From CALGFI01 sp036374435 (GTDB lineage: Bacteria; Actinomycetota; UBA4738; HRBIN12), in contig DASUTU010000108.1 of the NCBI GenBank assembly GCA_036374435.1, forward strand, positions 1-13,436: DNA of 13,436 bases, written 5' to 3'. The first letter of the stretch is position 1; every line of letters begins with the position of its first letter. Under the pieces are notes generated by a model, which was not told the DNA's origin, ran no database searches, and worked only from the letters and a program-made list of their open reading frames with translations. Positions 1 through 8,400 of this stretch are shown here, piece by piece. The translations under genes and the position numbers were made by a program.

Positions 1-708
1 CTGGGTCTTCCAGCGCGACGCGGCCACGGCGCCGACGCCGTCCGCCCCCCAGATGACCGGCACGCGGTCCCCGATCCGAAGCGCGAGAGACTTCGCCGGG
101 TTCCGATCGCCCGGGACCGCCGGCCCCGCCGATCCGACAACTCGCCCGAGCGCATCGCCTGCCTCTTGGAGCTCGCGGCCGACCCCAGGCAACGCCCCCA
201 TCCGTTCGAGCGCAGCGAGCGGCGCCATCGCCAGGTAGCCGAATGCCGCTCGCGGCATCGAGAACCCGGCCGGGAGCCGCAGGCACGGCACCGAGGCGGC
301 CTCGGCCCGCCGCGCCAGCTCCCCGCCCGAGGTGACCGCCACCACCCGGGCCCGCCGGGCCACGGCCTGGTCGAACAACGCGAGCGTCTCGGTGGTGTCG
401 CCGGAGTACGAGGAGACGAACGTGAGGGACCTCGGCCCGCACCAGGCCGGGAGCTCGGGAGAGCGCACCACCACGACCGGCACGTTCAGCCGAGACGCCC
501 CGATCGCCGCGATCACGTCCCCCGCGATGCCGGAGCCGCCCATGCCGCAGAAGGTGATGGAGGCCACGTCGTCAAGCGCCGGCAGATCCGACGCCGAGCG
601 ACCCAGGGTGTACCCCGCCCGGCAGTCCCCGGGCAGCCCGAGCACCACGTCGAGCATCCCGCCGGGGTCGGCGGCCCGCAGGGCCGCCTCGTCGTCGAGG
701 CCGATCAC
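1..708 (-). CDS. Bifunctional phosphoglucose/phosphomannose isomerase-like SIS protein, C-terminus cut by window edge
   Basis: The reading frame is open from a GTG at 708 to the window edge, giving 236 residues of a protein that is usually about 330-350 long. I translated it directly. Two SIS-domain phosphosugar signatures are visible: GMGGSGIAGD at residues 55-64 and SSYSGDTTET at 99-108, followed by PRAAFGYL near 152-159 and RWKTQ at the cut end. These match the family that interconverts glucose-6-P or mannose-6-P with fructose-6-P (TIGR02128 type; the mycobacterial relative is annotated TobH). The GTG overlaps the stop of the Trm112-like gene as GTGA, so translation is probably coupled. 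Lying downstream of manB, it plausibly feeds mannose-6-P to that mutase for GDP-mannose supply. The family is fairly certain; the exact substrate is inferred, because some actinobacterial members near manB have no proven isomerase activity. Confidence 0.85.
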   Translation of the reverse strand, partial: MIGLDDEAALRAADPGGMLDVVLGLPGDCRAGYTLGRSASDLPALDDVASITFCGMGGSGIAGDVIAAIGASRLNVPVVVVRSPELPAWCGPRSLTFVSSYSGDTTETLALFDQAVARRARVVAVTSGGELARRAEAASVPCLRLPAGFSMPRAAFGYLAMAPLAALERMGALPGVGRELQEAGDALGRVVGSAGPAVPGDRNPAKSLALRIGDRVPVIWGADGVGAVAASRWKTQ

Positions 709-893
709 CGGCGCTTGCGCCCGCGGGCGGGCTTCTCCGCCTCGTCGATCAGCATCACGGGGATGCCGTCGCGGATCGGGTACCGGTAGCCGCAGCTCCG
801 GCACACCAGGAGGTTCTCGGCCTCCAAATGGTCGAGCTCGCCACGGTCGTTCGGACAGACCAGGATCTCGAGGAGCTCGGGATCAAGACTCAC
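705..893 (-). CDS. Trm112-like small zinc-binding protein
   Basis: This is a 62-residue protein starting at GTG 893, which overlaps the manB stop as GTGA. A longer in-frame start upstream would lie inside manB and is not needed. The pattern LVCPNDRGEL, then LVCRSCGYRYPIRDGIPVML, is the Trm112/UPF0434 fold. Cysteines are at 13, 31 and 34; the usual second cysteine of the first knuckle is replaced (CPND), which I believe is common in actinobacterial members. The tail is basic (RGRKRR). Trm112 proteins elsewhere activate methyltransferases, but bacterial stand-alone copies are poorly characterised. Its fixed place between manB and the SIS gene, with overlaps at both ends, suggests balanced co-expression, perhaps as a partner or stabiliser. 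That role is inference. Confidence 0.85.
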   Translation of the reverse strand: MSLDPELLEILVCPNDRGELDHLEAENLLVCRSCGYRYPIRDGIPVMLIDEAEKPARGRKRR

Positions 894-2257
894 GCGCCAC
901 CTCCCTCGTCCCGGATCGTGCCGAGCACCTCGGCCGTCTTCTCCTGGAGCAGCGGCTCCGTTCGCGCCTCGACGTTCAGCCGCAGCAGCGGCTCGGTGTT
1001 GCTGGCCCGCACGTTGAACCACCAGTCGTCGAACTCTACCGTGAGCCCGTCGAGGCGATCCTGGCGTCCGTCGGCGTAGTGGCGCGCGAGCTCTTCGATC
1101 CTTCCAGCCTGATCCCCCACCTCGCTGTTGATCTCGCCCGAGGCCGCGTACCTGCGGAACGGCGCCAGGACGGTCGACAGGGGGGCGTCCTCCAGGGAGA
1201 GCTGGTCCAGCACCACGACGGCCGCGATCAGGCCCGAGTCGGCCCGGTAGTTCTTCCGGAAGTAGTAGTGGCCCGAGTGCTCCCCGCCGAACTCGGCGCC
1301 GGTATCGGCCATGACCTGCTTGATGAAGGAGTGCCCGACGCGGGTGCGCACCGGCACCCCCCCGTGCTCGCGAATCACCTCGGGAACGGCCCAGGAGCAG
1401 ATGAGGTTGTGGACGATCGTGGCTCCCGGTGCCTTCACCAACATGGCCCGGGACACGAGCGCGGTGACCTCCGATCCGCTGACCCCTTCCGCTTGCTCGT
1501 CGACCAGGAACACCCGATCGGCGTCCCCGTCGAACGCGAGGCCGACGTCCGCCTCGCGCGCCAGCACCTCACGCTTCACGTCCTGCTGGTTCTCGGGCAC
1601 GATCGGGTCCGCCGGGTGGTTGGGAAACGTCCCGTCGAGGTCGGGGAACAGGTGCACGAGCGTCACCGGCAACCGATCGAACACCGCCGGCACCACGAGC
1701 CCACCCATGCCGTTCGCCGTGTCCGCGACGACCGTGAGCGGCCGCATCCGTTCCGCCTGGACGAACGACAACACGTGGTCGGCGTAGGCTCCGAGGAACT
1801 CGCGGCGCTCGACGGTGCCGGGCGCGGTGGACGGTGGTGCGCCGTCGAGCTCGGCCCGGCGACGGATCTCCTCGAGCCCCGTGTCCTGTCCCACCGGTCT
1901 GGCTCCGGGCAGGCAGAACTTCAGGCCGTTGTATCGCGGAGGGTTGTGACTCGCCGTCAGCATGACCCCGCCCACGTCGAGCGACCCCGAGACGAAGTAC
2001 AACAGATCGGTCGAGGCCAGGCCGAGGTCGATGACGTCGGTCCCCCGCGCGGTGATGCCCTCACGCACCGCCGACGCCAGATCGGGCGAGGAGAGCCGGC
2101 AGTCGTACCCGACCGCGACGGCGGGGACCTCGGACCAGTCGGCGAAGGCCGACCCGATGGCCCGCGCGGCGTCTTCGTCCAACTCGTCGGGAACGATGCC
2201 GCGCACGTCGTACGCCTTGAAGATCGGTCGCAGGTCTCGGCGGGGCGACACGGTCAC
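890..2257 (-). CDS. manB: Phosphomannomutase/phosphoglucomutase
   Basis: This 455-residue protein is of normal length for the alpha-D-phosphohexomutase family. Visible landmarks are KAYDVRG near residue 14, the phosphoserine loop TASHNP with the catalytic serine at 103, the metal-binding DGDADR at 243-248, the sugar-recognition loop GEHSGHYYF, and the C-terminal phosphate-binding RASNTEPLLRLN. All four domains are therefore present and look functional. It should convert mannose-6-P to mannose-1-P (and possibly the glucose equivalents) in the cytoplasm, toward GDP-mannose for envelope glycans. The start is GTG 2257 with AGGA four bases upstream; a second GTG two codons in is possible. The stop overlaps the Trm112-like start, placing manB first in a three-gene coupled operon. 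Substrate preference for mannose rests on gene context with the isomerase. Confidence 0.93.
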   Translation of the reverse strand: MTVSPRRDLRPIFKAYDVRGIVPDELDEDAARAIGSAFADWSEVPAVAVGYDCRLSSPDLASAVREGITARGTDVIDLGLASTDLLYFVSGSLDVGGVMLTASHNPPRYNGLKFCLPGARPVGQDTGLEEIRRRAELDGAPPSTAPGTVERREFLGAYADHVLSFVQAERMRPLTVVADTANGMGGLVVPAVFDRLPVTLVHLFPDLDGTFPNHPADPIVPENQQDVKREVLAREADVGLAFDGDADRVFLVDEQAEGVSGSEVTALVSRAMLVKAPGATIVHNLICSWAVPEVIREHGGVPVRTRVGHSFIKQVMADTGAEFGGEHSGHYYFRKNYRADSGLIAAVVVLDQLSLEDAPLSTVLAPFRRYAASGEINSEVGDQAGRIEELARHYADGRQDRLDGLTVEFDDWWFNVRASNTEPLLRLNVEARTEPLLQEKTAEVLGTIRDEGGGA

Positions 2258-2310
2258 GGCATCCTACTCAACCCGCTCGCGCATCCGACCGCGGAGCGGA
2301 GGCTCGAGGA

Positions 2311-2336
2311 GCGATCGCGAACGCGCGAGCGATCGC
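2311..2336 (-). terminator. Inverted repeat downstream of the zinc-ribbon gene, possible terminator
   Basis: Two copies of the self-complementary octamer GCGATCGC (2311-2318 and 2329-2336) are separated by ten bases, and an inner pair TCGCG/CGCGA flanks AACG. The structure begins 18 bases after the zinc-ribbon stop and before manB. There is no T-run, as is usual for GC-rich actinobacteria. It could terminate the small gene or simply be a structured leader of manB. Confidence 0.35.
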
Positions 2337-2354
2337 CCCCGAGAAAGGAGCCGT

Positions 2355-2543
2355 CTAGGCGTGCTGCGTGAGGACGTTTCCGATGACCGACTGCAGCGGC
2401 ATGGGTTCGCCGTTCCGATACCACCACTTCGCCTCACACATGTGGCACGTGGTGAAGGCGAGGTCGTTGCCGCCGACGTTCATTGTGATGCTGATCAGGT
2501 CGCCCTGGCTGCAAACGGGGCAGGTGCCGTGGACGTGATCCAT
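2355..2543 (-). CDS. Small CxxC/CxxC zinc-ribbon protein of unknown function
   Basis: This encodes a 62-residue protein. I chose ATG 2543 because AGGA lies seven bases upstream; an in-frame ATG twelve codons earlier (2579) has no clear ribosome site and adds a dissimilar stretch. Cysteines at 8, 11, 33 and 36 form two CxxC knuckles (CPVC and CHMC) about 21 residues apart, the layout of a zinc ribbon. Between them lies ISITMNVGGNDLAFTTC, which would form the beta hairpin, and the sequence then runs through AKWWYRNGEPMPLQSVIG. I do not recognise a named family, though it resembles short hypothetical proteins I associate with deep-branching actinobacteria. It lies between DUF3499 and manB on the same strand, 97 bases before manB. 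RNA, DNA or protein binding are all possible; no function can be assigned. Confidence 0.75.
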   Translation of the reverse strand: MDHVHGTCPVCSQGDLISITMNVGGNDLAFTTCHMCEAKWWYRNGEPMPLQSVIGNVLTQHA

Positions 2544-2605
2544 GCGGAAATCCTGCCCGAAGCACCGTCCGCCGCCCATAGCACACCGCGCTCATTTCCC
2601 CTGGT

Positions 2606-2624
2606 CCGGGGGGCCATCCCCCGG
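2606..2624 (-). terminator. GC hairpin after DUF3499, possible terminator
   Basis: The arms CCGGGGG (2606-2612) and CCCCCGG (2618-2624) pair perfectly around a five-base loop. It lies about 80 bases past the DUF3499 stop and about 60 bases before the zinc-ribbon start, within the 160-base gap 2544-2703. Weaker G/C pairings (around 2649-2690, including GGCC-rich arms) lie in the same gap. No U-tract is present, so termination is inferred from position and stem strength only. Confidence 0.4.
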
Positions 2625-2703
2625 GTAGGCGGGGTCGACCAGGCCCCATCCCCCGAATCGATGCGCACGGCCCCGTCCGGGGGACCGATGGCGTTCCGGG
2701 GGG

Positions 2704-2913
2704 TCAGACGCCCACGCGCTCGGGTTCCGCCACCCACACGATCCGCCATCCGATCGGCGGGGTGAGGGTGCGGGCGTGCTCCGAGCACAGGTCGACCAGC
2801 CCCGGATCGGGCTCGGGCGACAGGTTGCCCACGTGGACCTCGCGATCCGCGTAGGTCAGCGAGACCGTGAGCGAGGCGCGAGACCGGCAGCGGGATTTCG
2901 AGCACAGACGCAC
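2704..2913 (-). CDS. DUF3499 family protein
   Basis: This is a 69-residue protein beginning at GTG 2913. It matches my memory of DUF3499, an actinobacterial family found beside whiB2 and manB: an N-terminal RLCSKSRC, a central beta-rich segment with YADREVHVGNL, then DLCSEHA and TPPIGW. Cys4, Cys9, Cys43 and His46 form a plausible metal site (CxxxxC ... CxxH), which I infer from spacing. It is shorter than many homologues, lacking their long C-terminal tail. No Shine-Dalgarno is visible upstream. Instead a TAGCAT -10 hexamer ends seven bases before the GTG, so the mRNA is probably leaderless. A terminator hairpin sits just before it (after the transpeptidase), so it looks like its own transcription unit under a palindromic operator. 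The function is unknown. Confidence 0.85.
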   Translation of the reverse strand: MRLCSKSRCRSRASLTVSLTYADREVHVGNLSPEPDPGLVDLCSEHARTLTPPIGWRIVWVAEPERVGV

Positions 2914-2919
2914 GCGCTG

Positions 2920-2947
2920 ATGCTAGATCACATAGTTGTGATTTCAA
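2920..2947 (-). promoter_or_regulatory. Promoter of DUF3499 (leaderless arrangement)
   Basis: Reading the minus strand, TTGAAA (2947-2942) is followed after 16 bases by TAGCAT (2925-2920). The hexamers match the sigma-70 consensus at about 5/6 and 4/6. The predicted start of transcription falls at or next to the GTG start at 2913, which explains the missing ribosome site. The palindrome 2927-2942 occupies the spacer. Confidence 0.55.
2927..2942. promoter_or_regulatory. Palindromic operator candidate ATCACA-N4-TGTGAT, upstream of DUF3499
   Basis: A perfect inverted repeat with six-base arms around TAGT, located between the -35 and -10 of DUF3499 and ending 13 bases before the start codon. The identical arms and spacing recur upstream of whiB at 9290-9305. 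Its position would suit a repressor. The protein that binds is unknown. Confidence 0.6.
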
Positions 2948-2986
2948 GCAGCCACGGAGCCCAGACCCGGCGGCAACCGTACGAGC

Positions 2987-2999
2987 GCCCCGCGGGGGC
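2987..2999 (-). terminator. GC hairpin immediately after the L,D-transpeptidase gene
   Basis: GCCCC (2987-2991) and GGGGC (2995-2999) pair around a three-base loop, starting four bases past the TAG stop at 3004. The stem is strong but has no U-tract. It separates the transpeptidase from the DUF3499 promoter. Confidence 0.45.
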
Positions 3000-3003
3000 C
3001 CCT

Positions 3004-4062
3004 CTAGGGTTTGACGAGCACCTGGGTGCCGAGCGGCACCAGCGGATAGAGCTCCTCCGAGTCCTGGACGTGCATCCGGATGCAGCCGTGGGACGCGGCC
3101 GTCCCGATCGATGAGGAGTCCCACGTGCCGTGGATCCGGATCCCGGGGGCGTTCAGGTACATGGCCCGGGTCCCCAGGGGGTTCCCCGGCCCGGGACCGA
3201 TGAAGGCCGGCAGGTCCTTGCCCCAGCCGTCGGGATCGGGGTTGGTCCAGGTGGGGTTCTCCCGCTTGTCGATGATCTCGAACGTGCCGGCCGGAGTGGG
3301 GAACCCGGGCGTCCCCGTGGCGACCCGATACTCCTTCATCAGCTTCAGGCCGTCGTAGAACTGCAACGTGTTGTCGGAGATGTCCACCACGATCGTGGTG
3401 CCCAGCGACGCCGTCGTCACCTCCGGGGTGATGGCCACCACGGGCAGATCGACTTCGGGCCGTTGGCGCGCCAGGCCGCGGAGGATCTGCTTGCTCGCGG
3501 CCTTCACCTTCAGCTCCTGTCCCTCGCTGGAGCGAGCCGTCACGATCTCGCCGTCGACGAGATCGAATCGAGCTTCCACCGCGGGCCGGGCCACCTCGTC
3601 GAAGGCCTGCTGCACGAACGCCTCGACGGCGGCCCGGTCCGAGCGGAACTCGACCTTGAAGGAGGCCTCGACCGGTTCGTCCGCCAGGCGGTGGTACAGG
3701 CGCGAGACCAGCGACATGTCGTCGGCAACGGTGAACGCGCGGTCCACGGAAGCCTCGACGTCGGCGGTCATGCCCAGCGCCGCCGGGGTCACCGTCCAGG
3801 TGGCGCCGGCCGCGTCGACCCGGAGCGGGGCGGTCAGCCGCAGGTCCGCCCGCTCGGTCACGCGCCGGACGGCCTCGCTGCGGGTCATGTCCCCGACGTC
3901 GATGCCCGCCACGGTGATCCCGGGGAGGATCCGGTCGGCCGCCGACCGGTCGTATCGGTACGCGGCGTAGGCGGTCCCGCCGCCGAGCATCGCGAGCACG
4001 GCGATCGAGACGAGCAGGACCTTCCACACTCGTCCCCGCCTGTGTCGATGCCGTGCCGACAT
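3004..4062 (-). CDS. L,D-transpeptidase (YkuD domain) with N-terminal peptidoglycan-binding-like region
   Basis: This 352-residue, membrane-anchored protein is predicted to act on peptidoglycan outside the membrane. A basic N-terminus is followed by one hydrophobic segment (about 13-33). Residues about 45-165 resemble the PG_binding_4/VanW-type domain, with ITVAGIDVGDMT as its marker. The YkuD catalytic domain occupies about 230-352, with IHGT (His311) and SHGCIRM (His325, nucleophile Cys327), all intact. Such enzymes make 3-3 cross-links between stem peptides or attach proteins to the wall. ATG 4062 is supported by GAGGAG four bases upstream. The gene has its own promoter overlapping the end of DUF5719 and a hairpin after its stop, so it may be expressed apart from its neighbours. 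The assignment is firm; the choice between cross-linking and anchoring is not settled. Confidence 0.93.
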   Translation of the reverse strand: MSARHRHRRGRVWKVLLVSIAVLAMLGGGTAYAAYRYDRSAADRILPGITVAGIDVGDMTRSEAVRRVTERADLRLTAPLRVDAAGATWTVTPAALGMTADVEASVDRAFTVADDMSLVSRLYHRLADEPVEASFKVEFRSDRAAVEAFVQQAFDEVARPAVEARFDLVDGEIVTARSSEGQELKVKAASKQILRGLARQRPEVDLPVVAITPEVTTASLGTTIVVDISDNTLQFYDGLKLMKEYRVATGTPGFPTPAGTFEIIDKRENPTWTNPDPDGWGKDLPAFIGPGPGNPLGTRAMYLNAPGIRIHGTWDSSSIGTAASHGCIRMHVQDSEELYPLVPLGTQVLVKP

Positions 4063-4093
4063 GTCGCTCCTCGTGTTCGCGCTCCGTCAAACC

Positions 4094-4121
4094 ATGATAG
4101 GGAAGAGCGCCGAGTTGTCTA
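4094..4121 (-). promoter_or_regulatory. Promoter for the L,D-transpeptidase
   Basis: On the minus strand TAGACA (4121-4116) and TATCAT (4099-4094) are separated by 16 bases, each matching sigma-70 consensus at 5/6. The -35 begins with the TAG stop of DUF5719. Transcription would start near 4087, giving a leader of about 25 bases that contains GAGGAG. This is the best promoter match I found in the window. Confidence 0.55.
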
Positions 4122-5489
4122 TCCGGGCATCCATCGCTCCGGGATGGGGATCCCGAGCGCGACGGCGTAGGTCGCGAACCCCTCGCGACCCAACGAATAC
4201 GACGTCGAGGCCGGCACGAACGTTCCGGTGGCGGCAACGGCGACCACCACGGCCTCCGGGTCTGCCTCGAGGAACTCCTTCGGCATCGTCGAGGTCCGGC
4301 GGGGCGGGATGGTGAGCGTGGTCTCCTCGCCGGTTCCCAGCCGGGTGAACGTGACCTCGGCGGGCTCGAGGCCCGGATTGGCGAGCGCGACGGCGGGATG
4401 CGACGGGGAGCCCGCCACGGCCGGCAGGATCACCCACGCGCTCGCCGGCGCGGCCCCGCCGGTGGAGCCCTGGTCGGAGACCCGCCCCAAGGTCCGTCGC
4501 GCCGCGGCGACCGCCGGGGCCTCGGCGGAGAACGTCACGGACGTGGCGCCCTCGGTCGGGGCGGGGACCGTCCGGCCCGACGACGCCGGCGGGACCAAGT
4601 CCTCGACGCCCGGGAACGGCGCCTGCGACCCGCGTTCGAGCAGCTCGGCCAGCACGCCGATCCGGTCGTCCGCGACGTTCATCACGACGAGGTCCGTCCG
4701 TCCGGCGTCGGCGGCCCCGGGGAACGTGGCCTCCTGCGGCGGCGCGTCGAGGTACCCGATGGACGAGCGGATCCCTCCGCCGGTGTCGACCCCCAGGGTC
4801 CCGGCCACGACGCGCCCCACCGAGACCTCGATCATCGTCGCGACGGTGCGTTCGCCCAGCACGACCTCGGCGAGGCTGAAGGCTCGGCTGCGGAACGGCC
4901 GGATCTCGACGTTCGTGAGGCGCCCGTGTCGGACGGGTTCGTCTCGCTCGGACAGGAGGGTCATGGAGACCACGGCCGGACGGGCGAACGGGTTCATGAC
5001 GACCACGTAGTCGTCGTTGTCCTCGGTCTCGCTGGTGCCGTCCGGCAGCAGCCACCGGGTGCCGGCGGCGTCGGCGCAGGGCTCCGCGGCCACGCCGCCC
5101 TCTCCGCCCCCGGCGTGCGCCAGCCACCCCACCGCCACCCACCGGTCGAACCACTCCACCGTCGAGGCCCGGGACCGGGCGTCCCCGGGCACCGGGACGC
5201 GGATCGACGATCGCGGCTCGACGGTCATCTCCTCGGCGGCGTCCGGTCGTCGAGGGCCGAACGAGCGAACGCGGACCCGGGCCGGCGTCTCACCCGGATT
5301 CGCGATCTGGAGGAAGACCTCCCATCCGGTCTCGCCGCCCCCGTGCGGGCAATACCAGACGCCGGAAGCCGCCGAGGTCCCGGTCACCTCCGATGGGGGT
5401 TGCGGGCCGAGCTCGCGGTCCGCGTACGCGGCGCCGCCGAGCAGCACCGCGGCGAGCAGGAGCGCGGTCAGGGCCTGGGTCCGTCTCAT
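4119..5489 (-). CDS. DUF5719 family exported protein
   Basis: The protein has 456 residues from ATG 5489, which overlaps the stop of the glycosyltransferase as ATGA; the frame is open further upstream but that part lies inside the glycosyltransferase. Residues about 5-23 form a signal peptide or single membrane anchor, and no other membrane segment is seen. The rest is beta-rich, with recurring modules that pair a 'NP' turn with an A-x-V strand: QIANPGETPARVRV (about 61), VVVMNPFARPAVVSM (about 162), DLVVMNVADDRIGV, and VALANPGLEPAEVTF. Cys47 and Cys138 could form a disulfide. I place it in DUF5719 because of this pattern and its position next to a large GT2 protein in actinobacteria. Translational coupling suggests it works with that transferase outside the cell. 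Its function is unknown. Confidence 0.8.
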   Translation of the reverse strand: MRRTQALTALLLAAVLLGGAAYADRELGPQPPSEVTGTSAASGVWYCPHGGGETGWEVFLQIANPGETPARVRVRSFGPRRPDAAEEMTVEPRSSIRVPVPGDARSRASTVEWFDRWVAVGWLAHAGGGEGGVAAEPCADAAGTRWLLPDGTSETEDNDDYVVVMNPFARPAVVSMTLLSERDEPVRHGRLTNVEIRPFRSRAFSLAEVVLGERTVATMIEVSVGRVVAGTLGVDTGGGIRSSIGYLDAPPQEATFPGAADAGRTDLVVMNVADDRIGVLAELLERGSQAPFPGVEDLVPPASSGRTVPAPTEGATSVTFSAEAPAVAAARRTLGRVSDQGSTGGAAPASAWVILPAVAGSPSHPAVALANPGLEPAEVTFTRLGTGEETTLTIPPRRTSTMPKEFLEADPEAVVVAVAATGTFVPASTSYSLGREGFATYAVALGIPIPERWMPG

Positions 5490-8400
5490 GCGGACCCCGG
5501 CTTCCTCGTGATCCACAACGCCGCCAGCCACAAGCCGGCCAGCGCCCACAGCTCGACCCGTCGGACCCACTGGTCGGTGTAGACGTACGCCACCTCGTCC
5601 GAGGCCACCTCCGCGCCCATGCCCCACCCGAACGCCAGCCGCGGCGTCAGGCGCTCACCAGCGTTCTCGATCCGCCACGCCGGCTCGTGCTGGTCGGCGA
5701 CCACCAGCTCCCCCCCATCGACGGGCTGCGGCTCCGGATCCGTCTGAGGCGGGCGGATCCGCGTCACCGCTACGGGGGGGCGGCCGGCCACGCTCACCGG
5801 CTCGGCCGTCTCGACGCTCGACACCCACGCCGGGTCCGAGGCCACGAACGCGGGCGGCAGCTCGGCGGCGTTCTGGAAGATGGTGAGGCCGCCGGCCGGC
5901 ACGCGATCCAGATCCACCTGCGACTCCAGCAGCTCCATGGCGGCGGGCGGCAAGTCCCCTTCCTCGGCCACCAGGTACCGGATCCCGAACGGGCCGAGCA
6001 GCGTTCCGCCGTGCGCCGACTCGCCCCCCAGGATCTCGCCCAGGGATTCTTCGAGGTGGTCGTACCCCGGACCGATCCTGGCGCGGCCGATGTCGAGCGC
6101 CGTCGCCCCTCGGCGATCGGTCAACCCGAACCGGAGACTGGCATCGCCCGCCTCGACGACGCCCATCGGATCGCCGCCCGGAGCGGGGAATCGGTCGCCC
6201 CCGGGAGCGCCGAGCCACAAGATGCGGAACTCGCCGGGCCCGCTCGCGTCCACGACCGGCCACGCGGGGGGCAGCCCGTTCGCGTGCACGCCCCACTCGG
6301 CCAGCGTCACCTGCAGGGCCTGGGCGCCGAGGCCCACGCCAAGGACCAGGGTCAACGCGCCGGCGCCGATCTGGCGCAGCCCGAACGCGCGACGCTCCAG
6401 GCCCTCGACGAGACCGGATGCCCCGTAGGCCACCACGGCCGCCGACGCGAACGCGGCCAGCAGGAGGTAGACGGGGGCATTGGCCACCTCCTCGGGGAGC
6501 CGCCCGGTCGCCGAGGCCCACGCGGCCGCGGTCCCGGCCACGGCGACCGACATGGCGCGCCAGGCACGCCCCCGATCCGTCTCGACGGCGGCGAAACACA
6601 GGAGCGCGGCCACGGGGAGGAACCCGGCCAGCGCCCACGAGCCCGGCGCCCCCCCGGGAGCCAGCCGCAGGACCGACCAGGGGTCGCCCGTTCCCACGAA
6701 CGACGTCAGGGCCGCTGCCGGATCGGCCGCGACGTCGCCGACCGCCGGAAAGGCCAGGACGGCCGCGGCAGCCGCGGCGAGGGCGGTCAACCCGAGGCCG
6801 CGGCCGCGTCGCCGGCCGGCCACCGCGTGTACCACGATCACCAGCCCCACCGCGAGCAGCAGGCCGGGCTCGAACGAGATGGCGATGGCGACGGCGACCC
6901 CCAGGCTCACGCCCAAACGGAACGGGCGCTCCGGGACACGGGGACCGAACGCCGCGTCCGCGCGATCCCAGATCACGGGCAACGCGGCCAGGCCGACCAG
7001 GAGCGGGATCCGGCCCTCCGAGAACGCCCACAACGCGACCCCCGAGAGGGCGTAGGCGGCGGCGGCGGCGACGGCGCTGCCGGGGCGGCCCGACTGCCGC
7101 GCGAACGAGCGGTAGGCGATGATCGCCGCCATCGGCAGGAGGGCGGCCAGAACCACCTTCTCCGCGAGATCCGGGTTGGAGAAGGAGGCCCACGTCACGC
7201 CCCCCACCGACGCCAGGGCCGGGCTCGCGGCCTGGGCGCCGCCCAGGACCGTGGTTCGGACGGCCGAGAACAACTCGCCGAACGCGCCCCCCGCGTCGGG
7301 GAACGAGGGCATCGCGCCCCCCTGGATCGTCTCCGGGCCGATGAAGTGGCGGATCGCGAGCGCCCACAGGACGATCCCCACCGCCGACGCCACGAGGACC
7401 GGGTGGCCCGAGGCGACCGCGGCGGCCCGGCGCGGAAGGGGACGCCCGTCCTCCTCGTCGGGGATCTCTTCTTCCAGGAACTCCTCCGCGCGCTCGAACC
7501 ACCGAGGCAGTCGGAACGTGGGGGCCATGAAGGGCCGGACGGCCCGGTCGCGGACCGAGCGGACCGACTGCGCCCGGACCCGCCGCCGCAGGGTCCCGGG
7601 GAGGTGGAGGAAATTCCATCCCCACGCGGCGACGAGCTCGTAGGCGTCTTCGAACCGCCGCGACACGGCTAGGAAGGCCAGGCGGGCCATGCCGAGGACC
7701 GCGTACACCGGCAAGAGCCAGAGCAACGTCAGCAGCCCGTAGTCCTTCAACATGGAGGCCAGCCCGGCCCGCTCCGCGTAGAACCGGGAGCTCCGCCGGC
7801 GATGCGGCTCTGGGCGGTCGCCGCGGGCGGTGGAGCTTCGATGCCGCACCACGGCCAAGGGGGTCATCAGGACGCGGAAGCCGGCCAGACGGGCTCGCCA
7901 GCCGAAGTCGAGATCGTCGTGATGGCCCGCGTACCGCTCGTCGAACGCGCCCGTCCTCCGCCAGGCCTCGCGCGAGACCAACATCGCGCAGCTGGAGACG
8001 AACAAGACCTCCAGCACGCGGTCGAATTGCCCCTGGTCGAGCTCGTCCTCCTGCAACGGGGTGTAGGGGTGGCCGAACCGGTCGGTGGAGCGTCCGACGT
8101 CCCGGAGGAGCCGGGGGTCGTCCCAATCGACCACTTTGGGGCCGACGATCCCGACCCGTTCGACGCCCTGGATCCCCTCGGCCGCCTCGACCATCCGGGA
8201 CACCGCATCGGGTTCGAGCGCCACGTCGTCGTGGAGGATGAGGAGGTAGTCGGCGGCGGTGGCGGCCGGAAGGTCCAAAGCCGCCTGCACCGCTCCGGCA
8301 AGCCCGCGGTTGTCGGGCAGCCCGATCACCCGTTGCTCCCCGAGGGCCTGTGCCAGGAGCGCCCGCGTGCCGTCCGTGGACGCGTTGTCGACGGCCACCA

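Noticed and set aside
2311..2336. HIP1 (GCGATCGC) repeat as in cyanobacteria
   Set aside because: Only two adjacent copies, explained as hairpin arms; the genes are actinobacterial.
332..2371. Long plus-strand open frame (679 codons) opposite manB
   Set aside because: Shadow of GC-rich manB; Arg/Pro/His-rich with no domain, and the minus-strand frame carries clear mutase motifs.
2495..4237. 580-codon minus-strand frame across the transpeptidase, DUF3499 and zinc-ribbon genes
   Set aside because: Composition is a frame-shifted shadow; three separate genes with motifs and ribosome sites explain the region.
5490..5627. Longer DUF5719 with 46 extra N-terminal residues
   Set aside because: The extension lies inside the glycosyltransferase and would place the signal peptide internally; ATG 5489 gives a normal one.
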